Origin: Bianquea renquensis
Lineage (GTDB): Bacteria; Bacillota; Clostridia; Lachnospirales; Bianqueaceae
Reading direction: 5' to 3'
DNA length: 64,000 nucleotides
Assembly: GCF_014384895.1 (NCBI RefSeq)
Contig: NZ_JACRSQ010000017.1
Span: forward strand, 23,491 to 87,490
The first letter of the stretch is position 1. Every line of letters starts with the position of its first letter. Positions 7,605 through 16,763 of the stretch are shown in pieces. Below the pieces are notes generated by a model that searched no databases, was not told where the DNA came from, and was given only the letters and a program-made list of their open reading frames with translations. Position numbers and translations under genes: made by a program.

Positions 7605-8857
7605 ATGACAGCAAATGCATATAAGCCCGGACAGATAACAGCATTATACGCCCGTCTTTCGCAGGAAGATACGTTAGAGGGCGACAGCAACAGCATTGTG
7701 AACCGGAAAGCAGTCCTCTCCAAATATGCGGCGAACAACGGATTTTCCAATCCCGTTTTCTTCATTGATGACGGTGTATCGGGTGTGACGTTTGACAGAC
7801 CGAATTTTAACCGTATGATTGCAGAGCTTGAAGCCGGAAACGTGGCGACGGTCATTGTCAAAGACATGTCAAGGTTGGGACGTGATTATCTGAAAGTCGG
7901 CTACTATACGGAAATCTTTTTCGTGGAGCGCGATGTTAGATATATCGCAATCAATGACGGTGTTGATAGCGCAAAGGGGGATAACGATTTTACCCCGTTC
8001 CGCAACCTGTTTAACGATTTTTACGCCAAAGACACAAGCAAAAAGGTACGGGCAATTAAGCGGGCGCAAGGACAGGCGGGGGAACATCTGACAAAGCCGC
8101 CTTACGGCTACATGGTAAGCCCTACCGACAAGAAGCAATGGATTGTTGACGAAGAAGCCGCCGCTGTGGTGAAACGGATTTTTGATTTATGTATCGCCGG
8201 AAAAGGACCTATGCAGATAGCGAAAATCCTCAAAGAAGATAAGGTACTAACTGCCAAAGCCTACTACGCAAAGAAAAAAGGAAATCCATTTCCCGAAAGT
8301 CCCTATGATTGGAGAGATAGTACTATTGTTGGTATTTTGGAACGCATGGACTACTGCGGGCATACGGTGAACTTCAAAAGCTATTCCAAATCCCACAAGT
8401 TAAAAAAGCGGATTCCAACCACAAAGGAACAGCAGGCTACCTTCTTCAATACCCATGAAGCCATTGTCGAGGACGCTGTATTTGAACGGGTGCAGGAATT
8501 AAGGGAAAACAAACGTCGCCCCACAAAGGCAGAACGGCAGGGCTTATTTTCCGGCTTGGTATATTGTGCTGATTGTGGGAGTAAATTACATTTTGCCACT
8601 TGCAAAAGTTGGGGCGGCTCACAAGGCCATTACCGCTGTGCAAAATACAAAAGCAATATGGGAAGCTGTACGGCTCATTTTATCCGCGAGGAAGCGTTGA
8701 AGCAGATAGTATGGAGCAGGATATTCGATGTGACTGCCCTTTTCTTTGATGACATCATAGCATTAAGGAAATGATGTATCAACAACGCTCTGCTGAAACG
8801 GAAAAGGAAATGAAGCGCAGGAAGCGGGAAGTCGGACAGGCGCTTATGTGGCGTTAG
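7605..8857 (+). pseudogene. Large serine recombinase (TnpX-like), frameshifted and truncated
   Basis: ATG at 7605 follows GGAGGAATGAACAC. The protein shows the resolvase-type catalytic domain (ITALYARLSQEDT with candidate nucleophile Ser19; KDMSRLGRDYL), a recombinase domain, and a zinc ribbon (CADCGSKLHF...YRCAKY). The frame stops at 8774 after residue 389, but the neighbouring frame continues naturally as MMYQQRSAETEKEMKRRKRE, so one base was probably lost near 8766. That continuation ends at 8857, where the coiled-coil and C-terminal domains (normally 100-150 more residues) are absent. The enzyme is therefore very probably dead. Confidence 0.85.
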
Positions 8858-8881
8858 CATTGAGCAAGGCCCCCTTATTTA

Positions 8882-8901
8882 TCCTATAGGAAAGTCCGCC
8901 G
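8882..8901. repeat. Dispersed 20-bp sequence with palindromic core, copy 1
   Basis: TCCTATAGGAAAGTCCGCCG recurs identically at 53870-53889, 45 kb away. The core TCCTATAGGA is a perfect palindrome. This copy lies just beyond the end of the recombinase remnant and downstream of the sialidase-AraC gene. Confidence 0.7.
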
Positions 8902-8948
8902 ATCGAAAAACTGAAAGACCTTCCAAAGTTCGCGGAACGCGAGCTTTT

Positions 8949-10631
8949 TTATTTGGATTGTTCCATGGATTCCCGGTATTGGGACGGACTGACGCCAGTC
9001 ATATCCTTAAATAATTTTGCAAAATAGGCGGCACTGTTGTAGCCAACCCGTACACTGATTTCCGTGACACTGTAGCGTGTCGTGGATAGTAGCTGTTTTG
9101 CTGTGGTGATTCTTCGGTTCAACACATACTGCATAAGGGTAATTCCAGTTTTCCGCTTGAAGATATGGCACAGATAAAACTTGCTAATATGAAGTGCGGA
9201 GGCCATGGCATCCAAGGTGATCTCCTGTGGCAAATGCATCCGAACGTATTCAAAAACCTCTTCCATCAGCATATCGACAGGGGCGGAGGGGGCCTTCTCA
9301 TTAGCCAACAGGATGGTGATCAACTGTTGAATCGTTGCAGATTTGGCATATATATCATCCGCCATGGAGCGTTCAAGGAGCTTTGCGATACAGGCATCTA
9401 CAGTATCGGTATCCTGATGGTGCAGATTGACGCAGCAGCGGCCATAGTCCCGGAGGATAGCGGAGACGATGGCTTCCCCAGAGGTTTCCCGCGCAAGGAC
9501 CGAGACGTAGCGTGGAATCTTGCAGTTTAGCTCTTGAAGCCGGGGATCAGGGCCATCGTAGTCTCCCAGTTTGCTGATGATCCTCTTTAGAAAACTTCCC
9601 GTGTGGACCAGGGAGCCAGCCAGAATGTCGGCCTCTGTGATTTTGGCAAAGAGGATTTCTCTGGCCGAAGTTTCCGGAGAGATGGTGGGGTTGTAGGCAG
9701 CTCCGCGCTCACGATCATAGGTAATATATAGATATCCGTCCCGTTCTGTTACATCGGGATAGGAAACACTGGACCGTTCATCTAGCAGTAGATGGCTATC
9801 CCAGGTCTTCCCGTCATCTTGAGATAACAGGGCTGTGAGATTGTTGCGGCCCTGGAAGTGATGGTGGTTCACCAGCAGGAGATTGCCGGAGGTGAGCCTT
9901 CGAATTTGAAAACGGGAACAGGGGCCTCCGAGGCCGCTGTCCTCACCGGGTGTCCAGGTGCACCCTCCGTCGTAGGAATAACTCTGTCCGATACCGTATC
10001 GGGTCCGCACTAGCATCCATAGAGCGCCATCATATTTTTCCAAAAGCATGTGTTCATCAAAGGAGCGCTCCTTGACATCCGCTCCCCCAATTTTTTGAAA
10101 GCTTTGTCCCTGGTCATAAGACCGATAGACAAAAGAGCCTCTTTCCTGCTGCGGGGTCGGACATTCCGAGATCACCAGGACCCCTTCATCCCATACGGCC
10201 ATGGGAAAAAGCCACTCGCCGGTGGAGGCAATGATTGGTTTATTCATCATCACATCATGTCCGATGATACGAGGAGGGGACCAGTGAAGATCATCAGCAT
10301 CGGGATGATCACAAAGGGAAGCCCATACGGCGTGGTCCGGCATGACAGCCCAGATAAACCAGAGGCGCCCCAGAGGATCGATCCATAGACAGGGATCATA
10401 ACAGCGATAGGATCCCCCCGCGTCAGCGGCTGCGATAGGCTCGCTCCAGGTGTCGCCTCCGTCATCGCTCTTGAGCAAAACGCAGTAGTTTCCGAGCTGC
10501 TCAGTTGTCCCGCCGCTGTAGAAAGCAGAGAAAAGGCGGCCCTTCTCTGTACATTCGATACTGGGGATCCCCTGCCATAGCCGGTGGCAGGCGCTATATT
10601 GGTGTAGTATTTCAAAGTCGGTTTGCAGCAA
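8949..10631 (-). CDS. Sialidase-like propeller fused to an AraC-type DNA-binding domain
   Basis: A 560-residue protein without signal peptide. Residues about 10-345 resemble a BNR/sialidase six-bladed propeller with four Asp boxes (S-x-D-x-G-x-T-W type) near 55, 171, 219 and 270. Residues about 375-450 form a helical linker, and 455-555 are two helix-turn-helix motifs of AraC/XylS type (ITLDAMASALHISKFYLCH; SVTEISVRVGYNSAAYFAKLF). It would be a cytosolic one-component regulator with a glycan-binding or glycosidase-like sensor. The start is a TTG at 10631 preceded by GGAGG at eight bases. It is divergent from the YHYH protein gene. Whether the propeller has catalytic activity cannot be told. 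Confidence 0.82.
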   Translation of the reverse strand: MLQTDFEILHQYSACHRLWQGIPSIECTEKGRLFSAFYSGGTTEQLGNYCVLLKSDDGGDTWSEPIAAADAGGSYRCYDPCLWIDPLGRLWFIWAVMPDHAVWASLCDHPDADDLHWSPPRIIGHDVMMNKPIIASTGEWLFPMAVWDEGVLVISECPTPQQERGSFVYRSYDQGQSFQKIGGADVKERSFDEHMLLEKYDGALWMLVRTRYGIGQSYSYDGGCTWTPGEDSGLGGPCSRFQIRRLTSGNLLLVNHHHFQGRNNLTALLSQDDGKTWDSHLLLDERSSVSYPDVTERDGYLYITYDRERGAAYNPTISPETSAREILFAKITEADILAGSLVHTGSFLKRIISKLGDYDGPDPRLQELNCKIPRYVSVLARETSGEAIVSAILRDYGRCCVNLHHQDTDTVDACIAKLLERSMADDIYAKSATIQQLITILLANEKAPSAPVDMLMEEVFEYVRMHLPQEITLDAMASALHISKFYLCHIFKRKTGITLMQYVLNRRITTAKQLLSTTRYSVTEISVRVGYNSAAYFAKLFKDMTGVSPSQYRESMEQSK

Positions 10632-10661
10632 TGATACGTCCTCCTTGACTAAAGTAATACT

Positions 10662-10690
10662 AGTATAGCGATTTCCATTGGGAAATGCAA
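10662..10690 (-). promoter_or_regulatory. Promoter of the sialidase-AraC gene
   Basis: On the minus strand TTGCAT (10685-10690) and TATACT (10662-10667) are separated by 17 nt, about 30 nt upstream of the TTG start codon. Confidence 0.7.
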
Positions 10691-10740
10691 TTACGATCTT
10701 GCGCTATTTTTTGCCAAACTAGAAACATGTTAAAAAATGA

Positions 10741-10769
10741 TTGAATATTTCGGCAATTATTGATATACT
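10741..10769 (+). promoter_or_regulatory. Promoter of the YHYH/Ig-like protein gene
   Basis: TTGAAT (10741-10746) and TATACT (10764-10769) lie 17 nt apart, 30 nt upstream of the ATG at 10800. The divergent promoter for the sialidase-AraC gene is 50 bp away, so the regulator could control both. Confidence 0.65.
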
Positions 10770-10799
10770 AAATATGTAATTATCATAGGAGGTGGAGAA

Positions 10800-12140
10800 A
10801 TGAAAAGGAAACTATGGCTGTGGGTAGCCATCCTATGTATGGCTGTACTAATCCTGCCATGCCAGGTGATGGCGCATTCAGGAAGGACGGATGCAAATGG
10901 AGGACACAAAGACAACCAAAACAAGAGCGGACTTGGCGGCTACCATTATCATTGTGGAGGGCATCCGGCCCACTTGCACCCCGACGGAGTCTGTCCTTAC
11001 AACAGCACCACAACATCAAGCCAGACCCAACCAAAGAAGGATACGATCACTATCAATAACGCACCGGCAGAATTACAAGTGGGCGACTTCTATGAGCTGG
11101 AGTATACCATTACGTTCACGGATCAAGAGCAGGTCGCAATCGGTTCCAACAATGAAGACGTCGTCAAGGTCCAGGATAACAGGCTCCAAGCGGTGGGGGA
11201 GGGCGAGGCGACGATTACGATTCAAACGTACAACAATTCGCAATCCTTTTCCATTAAGGTTAAGGCGATTCCTGTAGAGGCAATACAGGCAAGTCAGGAC
11301 ACAGTGTCCTTGCAGGCCGGCCAAGAATTTACCATAGGTGCCAAGGCTGTGCCGGATACAGCTACATATAAAGAATTGGCATATCGTTCGTCCGACGAGT
11401 CCATCGCGACAGTGGATGAGGAAGGAATCATAACAGCCATAGCCCCAGGAGAAGCAGAAATCGTCATAACGGCTCACGGCAATGTAACCCTCTCCATACC
11501 AGTGACTGTCACGGAGGTCCGTCCCGAAGGCATCCTGACGAACAAAGATGTGTTCCAGATTGAGATCACAGAGGAAGATGCCCTCCAGGTTGAGATTGTA
11601 CCTGTAAACGCGGCAAACAAGGCATACGAGATAGAATCTCTGGATCCATCGATTGTTCTGATTGAGAATGGCACGCTTAAACCTGTGAAAGAAGGAGAAA
11701 CGGCTCTTCGGATTACAACGTGGAACGATGTTGTGAGAGAGATTCCTGTATCGATTTATCACATTCCAGCGGAATCATTAAGCATTGATGATCATTCGCA
11801 ACAATATGTCTTTGGCGGACATGTTGACGTTGACGCGGTTCTTTCTTTGGAGACCGTATTGTCACCTGATACATGCACATATAAAGAAGTTACATGGACC
11901 TCGGGAGAATCATCTGTCATCGAAATAAAGGATACCGTTCCCGTTATCCGCGGAACGGGGAAGACAACACTGACCGCTCATGGTCCAGATGGTACAAGCG
12001 CTTCCATCACGATCACAGTCATCGACTGGGGGTTGGTGAAGGGCGTCGCCGTGACCAGCATCGGTGTGGTATGGATTATCCTAGCCACAATTAGTATACT
12101 CTATCTAAAAAAGCGCAGGGGTCGGAGAAAACCCTCTTAA
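10800..12140 (+). CDS. Secreted, membrane-anchored YHYH-domain protein with Ig-like (BIG2) repeats
   Basis: A 446-residue protein with an N-terminal signal peptide (about residues 1-25), a YHYH domain (HSGRTDANGGH...GGYHYHCGGHPAHLHPDG, about 26-66), a Thr/Ser linker, three or four bacterial Ig-like domains (75-400; each ends in a pattern like IATVDEEGIITAIAPGEAEI) and a C-terminal membrane helix (about 412-436) followed by KKRRGRRK. The protein would be displayed outside, anchored by its C-terminus. YHYH proteins are of unknown function; the His/Cys cluster suggests metal binding. AGGAGGTGG precedes the ATG. It resembles the BIG2 domains of the large protease at 35625-43832. Confidence 0.8.
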   Translation: MKRKLWLWVAILCMAVLILPCQVMAHSGRTDANGGHKDNQNKSGLGGYHYHCGGHPAHLHPDGVCPYNSTTTSSQTQPKKDTITINNAPAELQVGDFYELEYTITFTDQEQVAIGSNNEDVVKVQDNRLQAVGEGEATITIQTYNNSQSFSIKVKAIPVEAIQASQDTVSLQAGQEFTIGAKAVPDTATYKELAYRSSDESIATVDEEGIITAIAPGEAEIVITAHGNVTLSIPVTVTEVRPEGILTNKDVFQIEITEEDALQVEIVPVNAANKAYEIESLDPSIVLIENGTLKPVKEGETALRITTWNDVVREIPVSIYHIPAESLSIDDHSQQYVFGGHVDVDAVLSLETVLSPDTCTYKEVTWTSGESSVIEIKDTVPVIRGTGKTTLTAHGPDGTSASITITVIDWGLVKGVAVTSIGVVWIILATISILYLKKRRGRRKPS

Positions 12141-12153
12141 ACAGGAAAACCAG

Positions 12154-12198
12154 AACCGATGGGCCATGAGAAATCATCGAGGCTCATCGGTTTTTTGT
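12154..12198 (+). terminator. Intrinsic terminator after the YHYH gene
   Basis: AACCGATGGGCC (12154-12165) pairs with GGCTCATCGGTT (12181-12192), followed by a T-run. It lies 14 nt past the stop codon. Confidence 0.8.
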
Positions 12199-12762
12199 GG
12201 TGCTGTCTGCAAGAAGATCCATCTACAATTGGATGACTGTCGGCGTTTGCTCGCAAGAGACCGCATGACAGGCAGAAAACAAAAACGCATAAGGGGGGAT
12301 GGTGCCATTGACTTAGAATAAAAGAAAAGGACTGCTTCTCGCGGTCAATGAAAGAACATTTTCAGGAATCTTTCTAAGGATACGTTTCAAAAACTTCTCT
12401 TAAAAATAAAAGTGTAAGTTCTGAACAATCATTTTATGTCAGAACAGGAGACAAGAAAGAAGAATCGCGTAATAATGCTCGGCCAATTGAATGGTATGGC
12501 AGGACAGCTTGTTTAAATAGGCAAGACATAAAAATCCCCCTTAAGTAGATTGGGGTATTTATCCTGCCTACATAAGAGGAATCATATCGAGAAACATTGG
12601 GCTTATTTTGTTAGGCAATATCCTGTTATCTATAATCAGTAACCGCACAGGTGCGCCCAGCAGCCAAAATATGGTTAAATAAATTTATGCTTTCTATAGA
12701 CTGAATTTGTGGTCTGCACCAGATCATGTGTAATCACCTCCAATATTTTTGTCTCCATTTTA
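12199..12762. other. Intergenic stretch without a recognisable gene
   Basis: No credible coding frame is seen on either strand. On the minus strand, ACCCCAATCTACTTAAGGGG followed by ATTTTTAT (about 12530-12565) could end transcription of the ArsR-type gene at 12763-13758. The rest is AT-rich filler. Confidence 0.45.
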
Positions 12763-13758
12763 TCATAATAACTTATCAATATCAAGGAGTGTATCGTCAA
12801 GGTATTTGCTGATTGTATCTTTGGCATATTGAAAATAGATCGCGTTCAGTCGATAATAAATTTCCGCCCCAGATTTGCGTGCTTTTATTATAACCAGTTC
12901 GTCTAATAGGTCCTCTATGTATCGTGAAATGGAAGTACGGGCTAATTGTAAGCGCCGGGCTAGCTGAGATATTGTAAGCTCCCTTTTCCGTAGTTCGTTA
13001 ATAATCTCAATCTTTGTTGGATGTCCTAATGAAATCATGAGGGATTTCATGGTTACATGTCGATAGTCAATAGCATTAGATACGTAGGCAGCCCAATCGC
13101 ATCCAAGAACAAAGAAGTGTTTTCGACCTTGGGAAGTGCTTTTAATGATACTTTGATTCAGATAACATACGGAAAATGTTTGCCGGTCAAGAGATATAAG
13201 AGTTTCTTCATCAGGGATTATAACGCTCTTCCTAATTAGGCATTGATTTTCTTTGGAGATAAATCTCTGTAGGATATCCAAAGTCTCGGTCTTGTGGGCA
13301 GTATGATAAGATGTTATTATAGGTATAAGTTCTTTTAAATGGTCTATCATATTATCTACTAACTGGTTGAAATGATAGAACATATCAATAAAATACTTTA
13401 TAGAAAGAGTTTCGCTTAAAATAGACATAGCCCTTGCGACTGTCTCACCTTCGGCTAAACATAGTTTTTGGAGTTCTTTTTCATTAAAAGAACTTCCAAA
13501 ATAATATGTGATAGCGAACTTTTTAAAATTTGATTTATCTAGGAACAGAGATAAGAAGTTTTTCGTGTTAAGTTGAAACAAATTACAATGCTTGTTGACG
13601 TAAGCAGTAACCACACTGCTTCGGAGACCGTCAGTATGAAAAAACGGAAACAGGGATTCTGGAGGAGTGGGACAGTTTTTAGAAGATATCAGAGCATCAT
13701 AATGAGGTAATTGAATGGCTTGTTGATAGAAATCAAGACCTACGGGATGTGCAAACAT
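12763..13758 (-). CDS. ArsR-type winged-helix regulator, main part of a gene split by the mobile element
   Basis: The remaining frame encodes 331 residues: a helical N-terminal two-thirds of unknown fold and a C-terminal ArsR-type winged helix (about 240-310: LGHPTKIEIINELRKRELTISQLARRLQLARTSISRYIEDL). The ATG at 13758 has no ribosome site. The true 5' end lies at 22427-22485, beyond the 8.65-kb element. Joining the two flanks at the shared TTTA restores one frame of 356 residues beginning with ATG 22485, which does have GGAGGG upstream. The present gene is therefore probably cut off from its own promoter and start. Ligand and targets are unknown. Confidence 0.75.
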   Translation of the reverse strand: MFAHPVGLDFYQQAIQLPHYDALISSKNCPTPPESLFPFFHTDGLRSSVVTAYVNKHCNLFQLNTKNFLSLFLDKSNFKKFAITYYFGSSFNEKELQKLCLAEGETVARAMSILSETLSIKYFIDMFYHFNQLVDNMIDHLKELIPIITSYHTAHKTETLDILQRFISKENQCLIRKSVIIPDEETLISLDRQTFSVCYLNQSIIKSTSQGRKHFFVLGCDWAAYVSNAIDYRHVTMKSLMISLGHPTKIEIINELRKRELTISQLARRLQLARTSISRYIEDLLDELVIIKARKSGAEIYYRLNAIYFQYAKDTISKYLDDTLLDIDKLL

Positions 13759-13774
13759 GTTTTTTCTACTGAAA

Positions 13775-13801
13775 TAAAGTACAGTTTACAAGGGACTACA
13801 C
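13775..13801. repeat. Left attachment site (attL) of the element
   Basis: The host side ends in TTTA (minus strand) and the element arm follows as GTACAGTTTACAAGGGACTA on the plus strand. Its partner arm at the right end matches it at 20 of 23 positions in inverted orientation. The centre of the reconstructed attP falls on a TT dinucleotide, as expected for an asymmetric serine-integrase crossover core. Confidence 0.8.
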
Positions 13802-13834
13802 AGGGTAACGGTCTGACGGGAGGATTACCGCCCG

Positions 13835-15346
13835 TCAGATTTTCCATGTAATGTTCAAGCTGTCGCTTGTGGCGGCAACGGTGGTAATCATCAAATCCAC
13901 CACCCGCCGCTTGTCGTCAAAGGATACATCGTCCCATGTGTCGAGGTAGCCGGAAATCTGGTTGACCTGTCCCGGGCTGATGGTTTCCACCGTCAGCTCG
14001 GCTATCTGCTTCACAAGTTCCTGCTTGCGCCCGTCCAGTTCCGCTATCTTCACATTCACATAGGAGAGCAGGACATTGTTCGCGCCCGTCAGACTGTCCA
14101 CCAGCTTTTCAATCTCGCTGTCCACATGGAGAAGCTCTACTTGCAGGGCGGCGATTTTGGGATTGGCCTTTGCCGCTTTCTTCCTGCCCGTCAGCGTCTT
14201 GTGCTTTTCCAGCTTCTTCACCATCTGCTGGTAAACCACCGCTTCCAGTTCGGAAGTGATGATTTTCCCACAGCCCGGACAGCTTTTATTGTCCAGCCGT
14301 TTCGTACAGCGGAGATATTGCCTGCCGGACGGATTGAAGATACTCATAAGCGCATATCCGCAGTTCCCGCACTTGATTTTCCCCGCCAGCCATGTGTGGG
14401 TGGCTTTTCGGGCGGACTGGATTTTCATGTTGTTCATCAGCTTCTTGCGGCAAGCCAGCCATATATCCGCCGGAACAATGCCCTCATGGGGAGCCAGCAC
14501 CAGCATTTGGTCTTTCAAGTCGTTTTTCTTGCTGGGCTTCACATCCCGCCCCTGATACAGATAACAGCCGTTTGTCCCCGTAAAGTCGGCGGCGTCATTG
14601 ACGATAACCGTACCCTGGCTTTTGAAAAATTCGTACACATCCAAGTCCGCCTGCACATAGACGGGATTGCGTAACATCTGCGCCAGTGTGGGGCGTATCA
14701 GTTCCTTGCCGTAGAACAAAATCCCCTGTTCGGCAAAGTACCGGGTAATGTCCCCGTAAGAGGTTGTGGGCTGGGCGTACATCTCAAATATCAGCCGGAT
14801 ATTGGCCGCTTCGTCCGGGTTTACCACCAGCTTCTTTGTGTTGATACCGTCCATTTTGATAGGCTCGGTGTGGAAGCCGTAAGGGGCTTTCCCGCCCATC
14901 TTGAAGCCCCGCTGACTGCGGGAGTAGTAAGCGTCTGTCACCCGCTTCTGTATCGTTTCCCGTTCAAGCTGGGCGAACACGATACAGATATTCAGCATAG
15001 CCCGCCCCATCGGGGTGGAGGTATCAAACTTCTCCGTAGAGGACACAAACTCCACATCGTACTGCTGGAACAGTTCCATCATGTTGGCAAAGTCCAGAAT
15101 GGAACGGCTGATACGGTCAAGTTTGTAAACAATGACCTTTGCAATCAAGCCCCGCTTAATATCCCGCACCAGTTCCTGAAACTTCGGGCGGTCTGTGTTC
15201 TTGCCGCTGTACCCTTTGTCTGTGTATTCCTTACAGTTCCCGCCTTTCAATTCGTATTTGCAAAACTCAATCTGGCTTTCAATGGAAATGCTGTCCTTTT
15301 TGTCTACCGATTGCCTTGCATAGATCGCGTCTATCCTGTTATTCAT
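13835..15346 (-). CDS. Large serine recombinase (integrase) of the element
   Basis: A 503-residue protein. The N-terminal catalytic domain (1-145) has IDAIYARQSVDKKDS with nucleophile Ser13 and the YKLDRISRS motif; the recombinase domain follows (about 160-270), then a zinc ribbon (CGNCGYALM...LRCTKR, about 325-365), a coiled coil and a C-terminal end. It would catalyse site-specific integration and excision by double-strand exchange at the att sites described here. The ATG at 15346, preceded by AAAGGAG, is preferred to a longer frame. The gene ends about 55 bp from attL, the typical position. It appears intact. Confidence 0.92.
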   Translation of the reverse strand: MNNRIDAIYARQSVDKKDSISIESQIEFCKYELKGGNCKEYTDKGYSGKNTDRPKFQELVRDIKRGLIAKVIVYKLDRISRSILDFANMMELFQQYDVEFVSSTEKFDTSTPMGRAMLNICIVFAQLERETIQKRVTDAYYSRSQRGFKMGGKAPYGFHTEPIKMDGINTKKLVVNPDEAANIRLIFEMYAQPTTSYGDITRYFAEQGILFYGKELIRPTLAQMLRNPVYVQADLDVYEFFKSQGTVIVNDAADFTGTNGCYLYQGRDVKPSKKNDLKDQMLVLAPHEGIVPADIWLACRKKLMNNMKIQSARKATHTWLAGKIKCGNCGYALMSIFNPSGRQYLRCTKRLDNKSCPGCGKIITSELEAVVYQQMVKKLEKHKTLTGRKKAAKANPKIAALQVELLHVDSEIEKLVDSLTGANNVLLSYVNVKIAELDGRKQELVKQIAELTVETISPGQVNQISGYLDTWDDVSFDDKRRVVDLMITTVAATSDSLNITWKI

Positions 15347-15436
15347 TTTGTCGCTCCTTTTCTTAAAAAGAAACGGAGCTGCTGACAGTTCTATTATACC
15401 GCCAGCAGCCCCGCAAATCAACGATGGCTTCGGGAT

Positions 15437-15652
15437 TTATGCCCCGGCTTCCTCTTTCTGCCGCTTATCGGCATATTTGCGGAACACCTCATAAAGCTGC
15501 TGCTCCAGTTCCCGGCGTTTGGTCGCTTCCTGCTCCGGCGTGAACACCGGGGAGAGGTTTTCCAGCGTGATTTCCTTTCCCTGAAAAGTCACGACTTCTG
15601 TTTCCTTTTTGTATCTGATATTGTTACTTATAAAATCACCTTTCCTTTCCAT
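15437..15652 (-). CDS. Small conserved mobile-element protein of unknown function
   Basis: A 71-residue charged protein (TFQGKEITLENLSPVFTPEQEA... then a Lys/Glu-rich helix). It sits between the relaxase and integrase genes and overlaps the relaxase stop by 17 nt. GGAAAGGTG lies inside the frame shortly after the assigned ATG, so a downstream non-ATG start is possible. Proteins of this type are common next to serine integrases in Clostridia elements; no function is known to me. Confidence 0.6.
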   Translation of the reverse strand: MERKGDFISNNIRYKKETEVVTFQGKEITLENLSPVFTPEQEATKRRELEQQLYEVFRKYADKRQKEEAGA

Positions 15653-16580
15653 ACTGCCGCTGCTGCCGTTTCAGTTCCGCCAGTATATCCGGCGGGATAC
15701 GGTCAACCAGCCTTTGCATATCGTGCAGTTCGCTTTCCAGCTTTGCCCGCTCCATGCGGTCTTTGATTTTGCCGCTCTCGCTGGCTCTGGCTCGTGCTTC
15801 CAGCTTCTCATTTTCTGCCAGCAGGTCATTGATTGTGACCTTGTACTTTTTCAACTGCCCGGAGAAATTCTCCATCTGCGGGAACCACTTTTTCAGCATG
15901 GAGAGGGCTTCCTCTTTTTTCTTTCCGGCGTTCAGCGGGTTAATGCCGTCCAGTGTGGCTTCAATGGCTCTTGCCTGCCGGGAGAGGGAAACCGCCTGTT
16001 TGAAAAGCCGGGTGGGGATATGCTTCCGGCCTGTCTTGCTGGCGCTTTCCCCACGCTCCAAGTCGGGATATTTCTCCACCATGTAGGCGTGAAAATCATC
16101 CTGCCACTTCGTCAGGTTTGCCCGGTTGCCGATAATCTCCTTAGCGCACAGGCGGTTGTCCTTTGTCAGCGGAACAAAGGTCAAATGCAGGTGGGGCGTT
16201 TTCTCGTCCATGTGTACCACCGCCGACACGATATTTTCCCGCCCTACCCGGTGGGTGAGGAAATCCGCCGCCCTCTGGAAAAACGCCTGTATCTCCTTTG
16301 GGGATTTCCCCTTGAAAAACTCCGGGCTGGCGGTTATCAGCGTATCGACAAACCGTGTGCTGTCCTTGCGGGTTCGGCACCCGGCCTGCTCAATCCGGCT
16401 CTGAATGAAGTGGTAATAGCGTCCCTCCGGCTTGACGATATGGAAGTTGTATTTGCTCCGGCTGGTGTCAATATCAGGGTTGCTGGCGTATTGGTCTTTC
16501 TGCCGTTCGTGATGGGCTTCCAGCGGCCTTGCCGGGTTGCCCTTGTGCTTCTCAAAACGCAAAATTGCGTGCTGTGCCAT
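15636..16580 (-). CDS. MobV-family relaxase
   Basis: A 314-residue relaxase. Motif I is visible around residues 34-45 (NPDIDTSRSKYN), and the metal-binding histidines in VVHMDEKTPHLHLTF (His123, His130, His132). MobV proteins nick one strand at oriT and lead it into the recipient using a conjugation apparatus supplied in trans. The C-terminal 80 residues are a coiled coil. It is shorter than many plasmid MobV proteins (about 400-500) but keeps the catalytic core. A candidate oriT is the hairpin cluster at 17885-17928. Confidence 0.9.
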   Translation of the reverse strand: MAQHAILRFEKHKGNPARPLEAHHERQKDQYASNPDIDTSRSKYNFHIVKPEGRYYHFIQSRIEQAGCRTRKDSTRFVDTLITASPEFFKGKSPKEIQAFFQRAADFLTHRVGRENIVSAVVHMDEKTPHLHLTFVPLTKDNRLCAKEIIGNRANLTKWQDDFHAYMVEKYPDLERGESASKTGRKHIPTRLFKQAVSLSRQARAIEATLDGINPLNAGKKKEEALSMLKKWFPQMENFSGQLKKYKVTINDLLAENEKLEARARASESGKIKDRMERAKLESELHDMQRLVDRIPPDILAELKRQQRQYGKER

Positions 16581-16763
16581 TCTGCTCCTTTCCCCATTCC
16601 TTTCCTATCCGGGGTTTTCCACAGGGAAAATCCCGCAGAAAATAGCTCGGATAGGATTGGAATGGATAGAATATAAATCAATCTTTTTAATCTTTGTATT
16701 TCTATATACCGTCCGGTTTTCGTACTTCTCAGGAGTGATTTCCGTACTTCATGGGTACGGTTT

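Noticed and set aside
11073..11762. Minus-strand frame opposite the YHYH/BIG2 gene
   Set aside because: Antisense shadow; the plus-strand gene has signal peptide, domains, promoter and terminator.
15609..16676. Long plus-strand frame (355 residues) opposite the MobV gene
   Set aside because: It is antisense to a relaxase with clear catalytic motifs, has low-complexity hydrophobic composition and no ribosome site.
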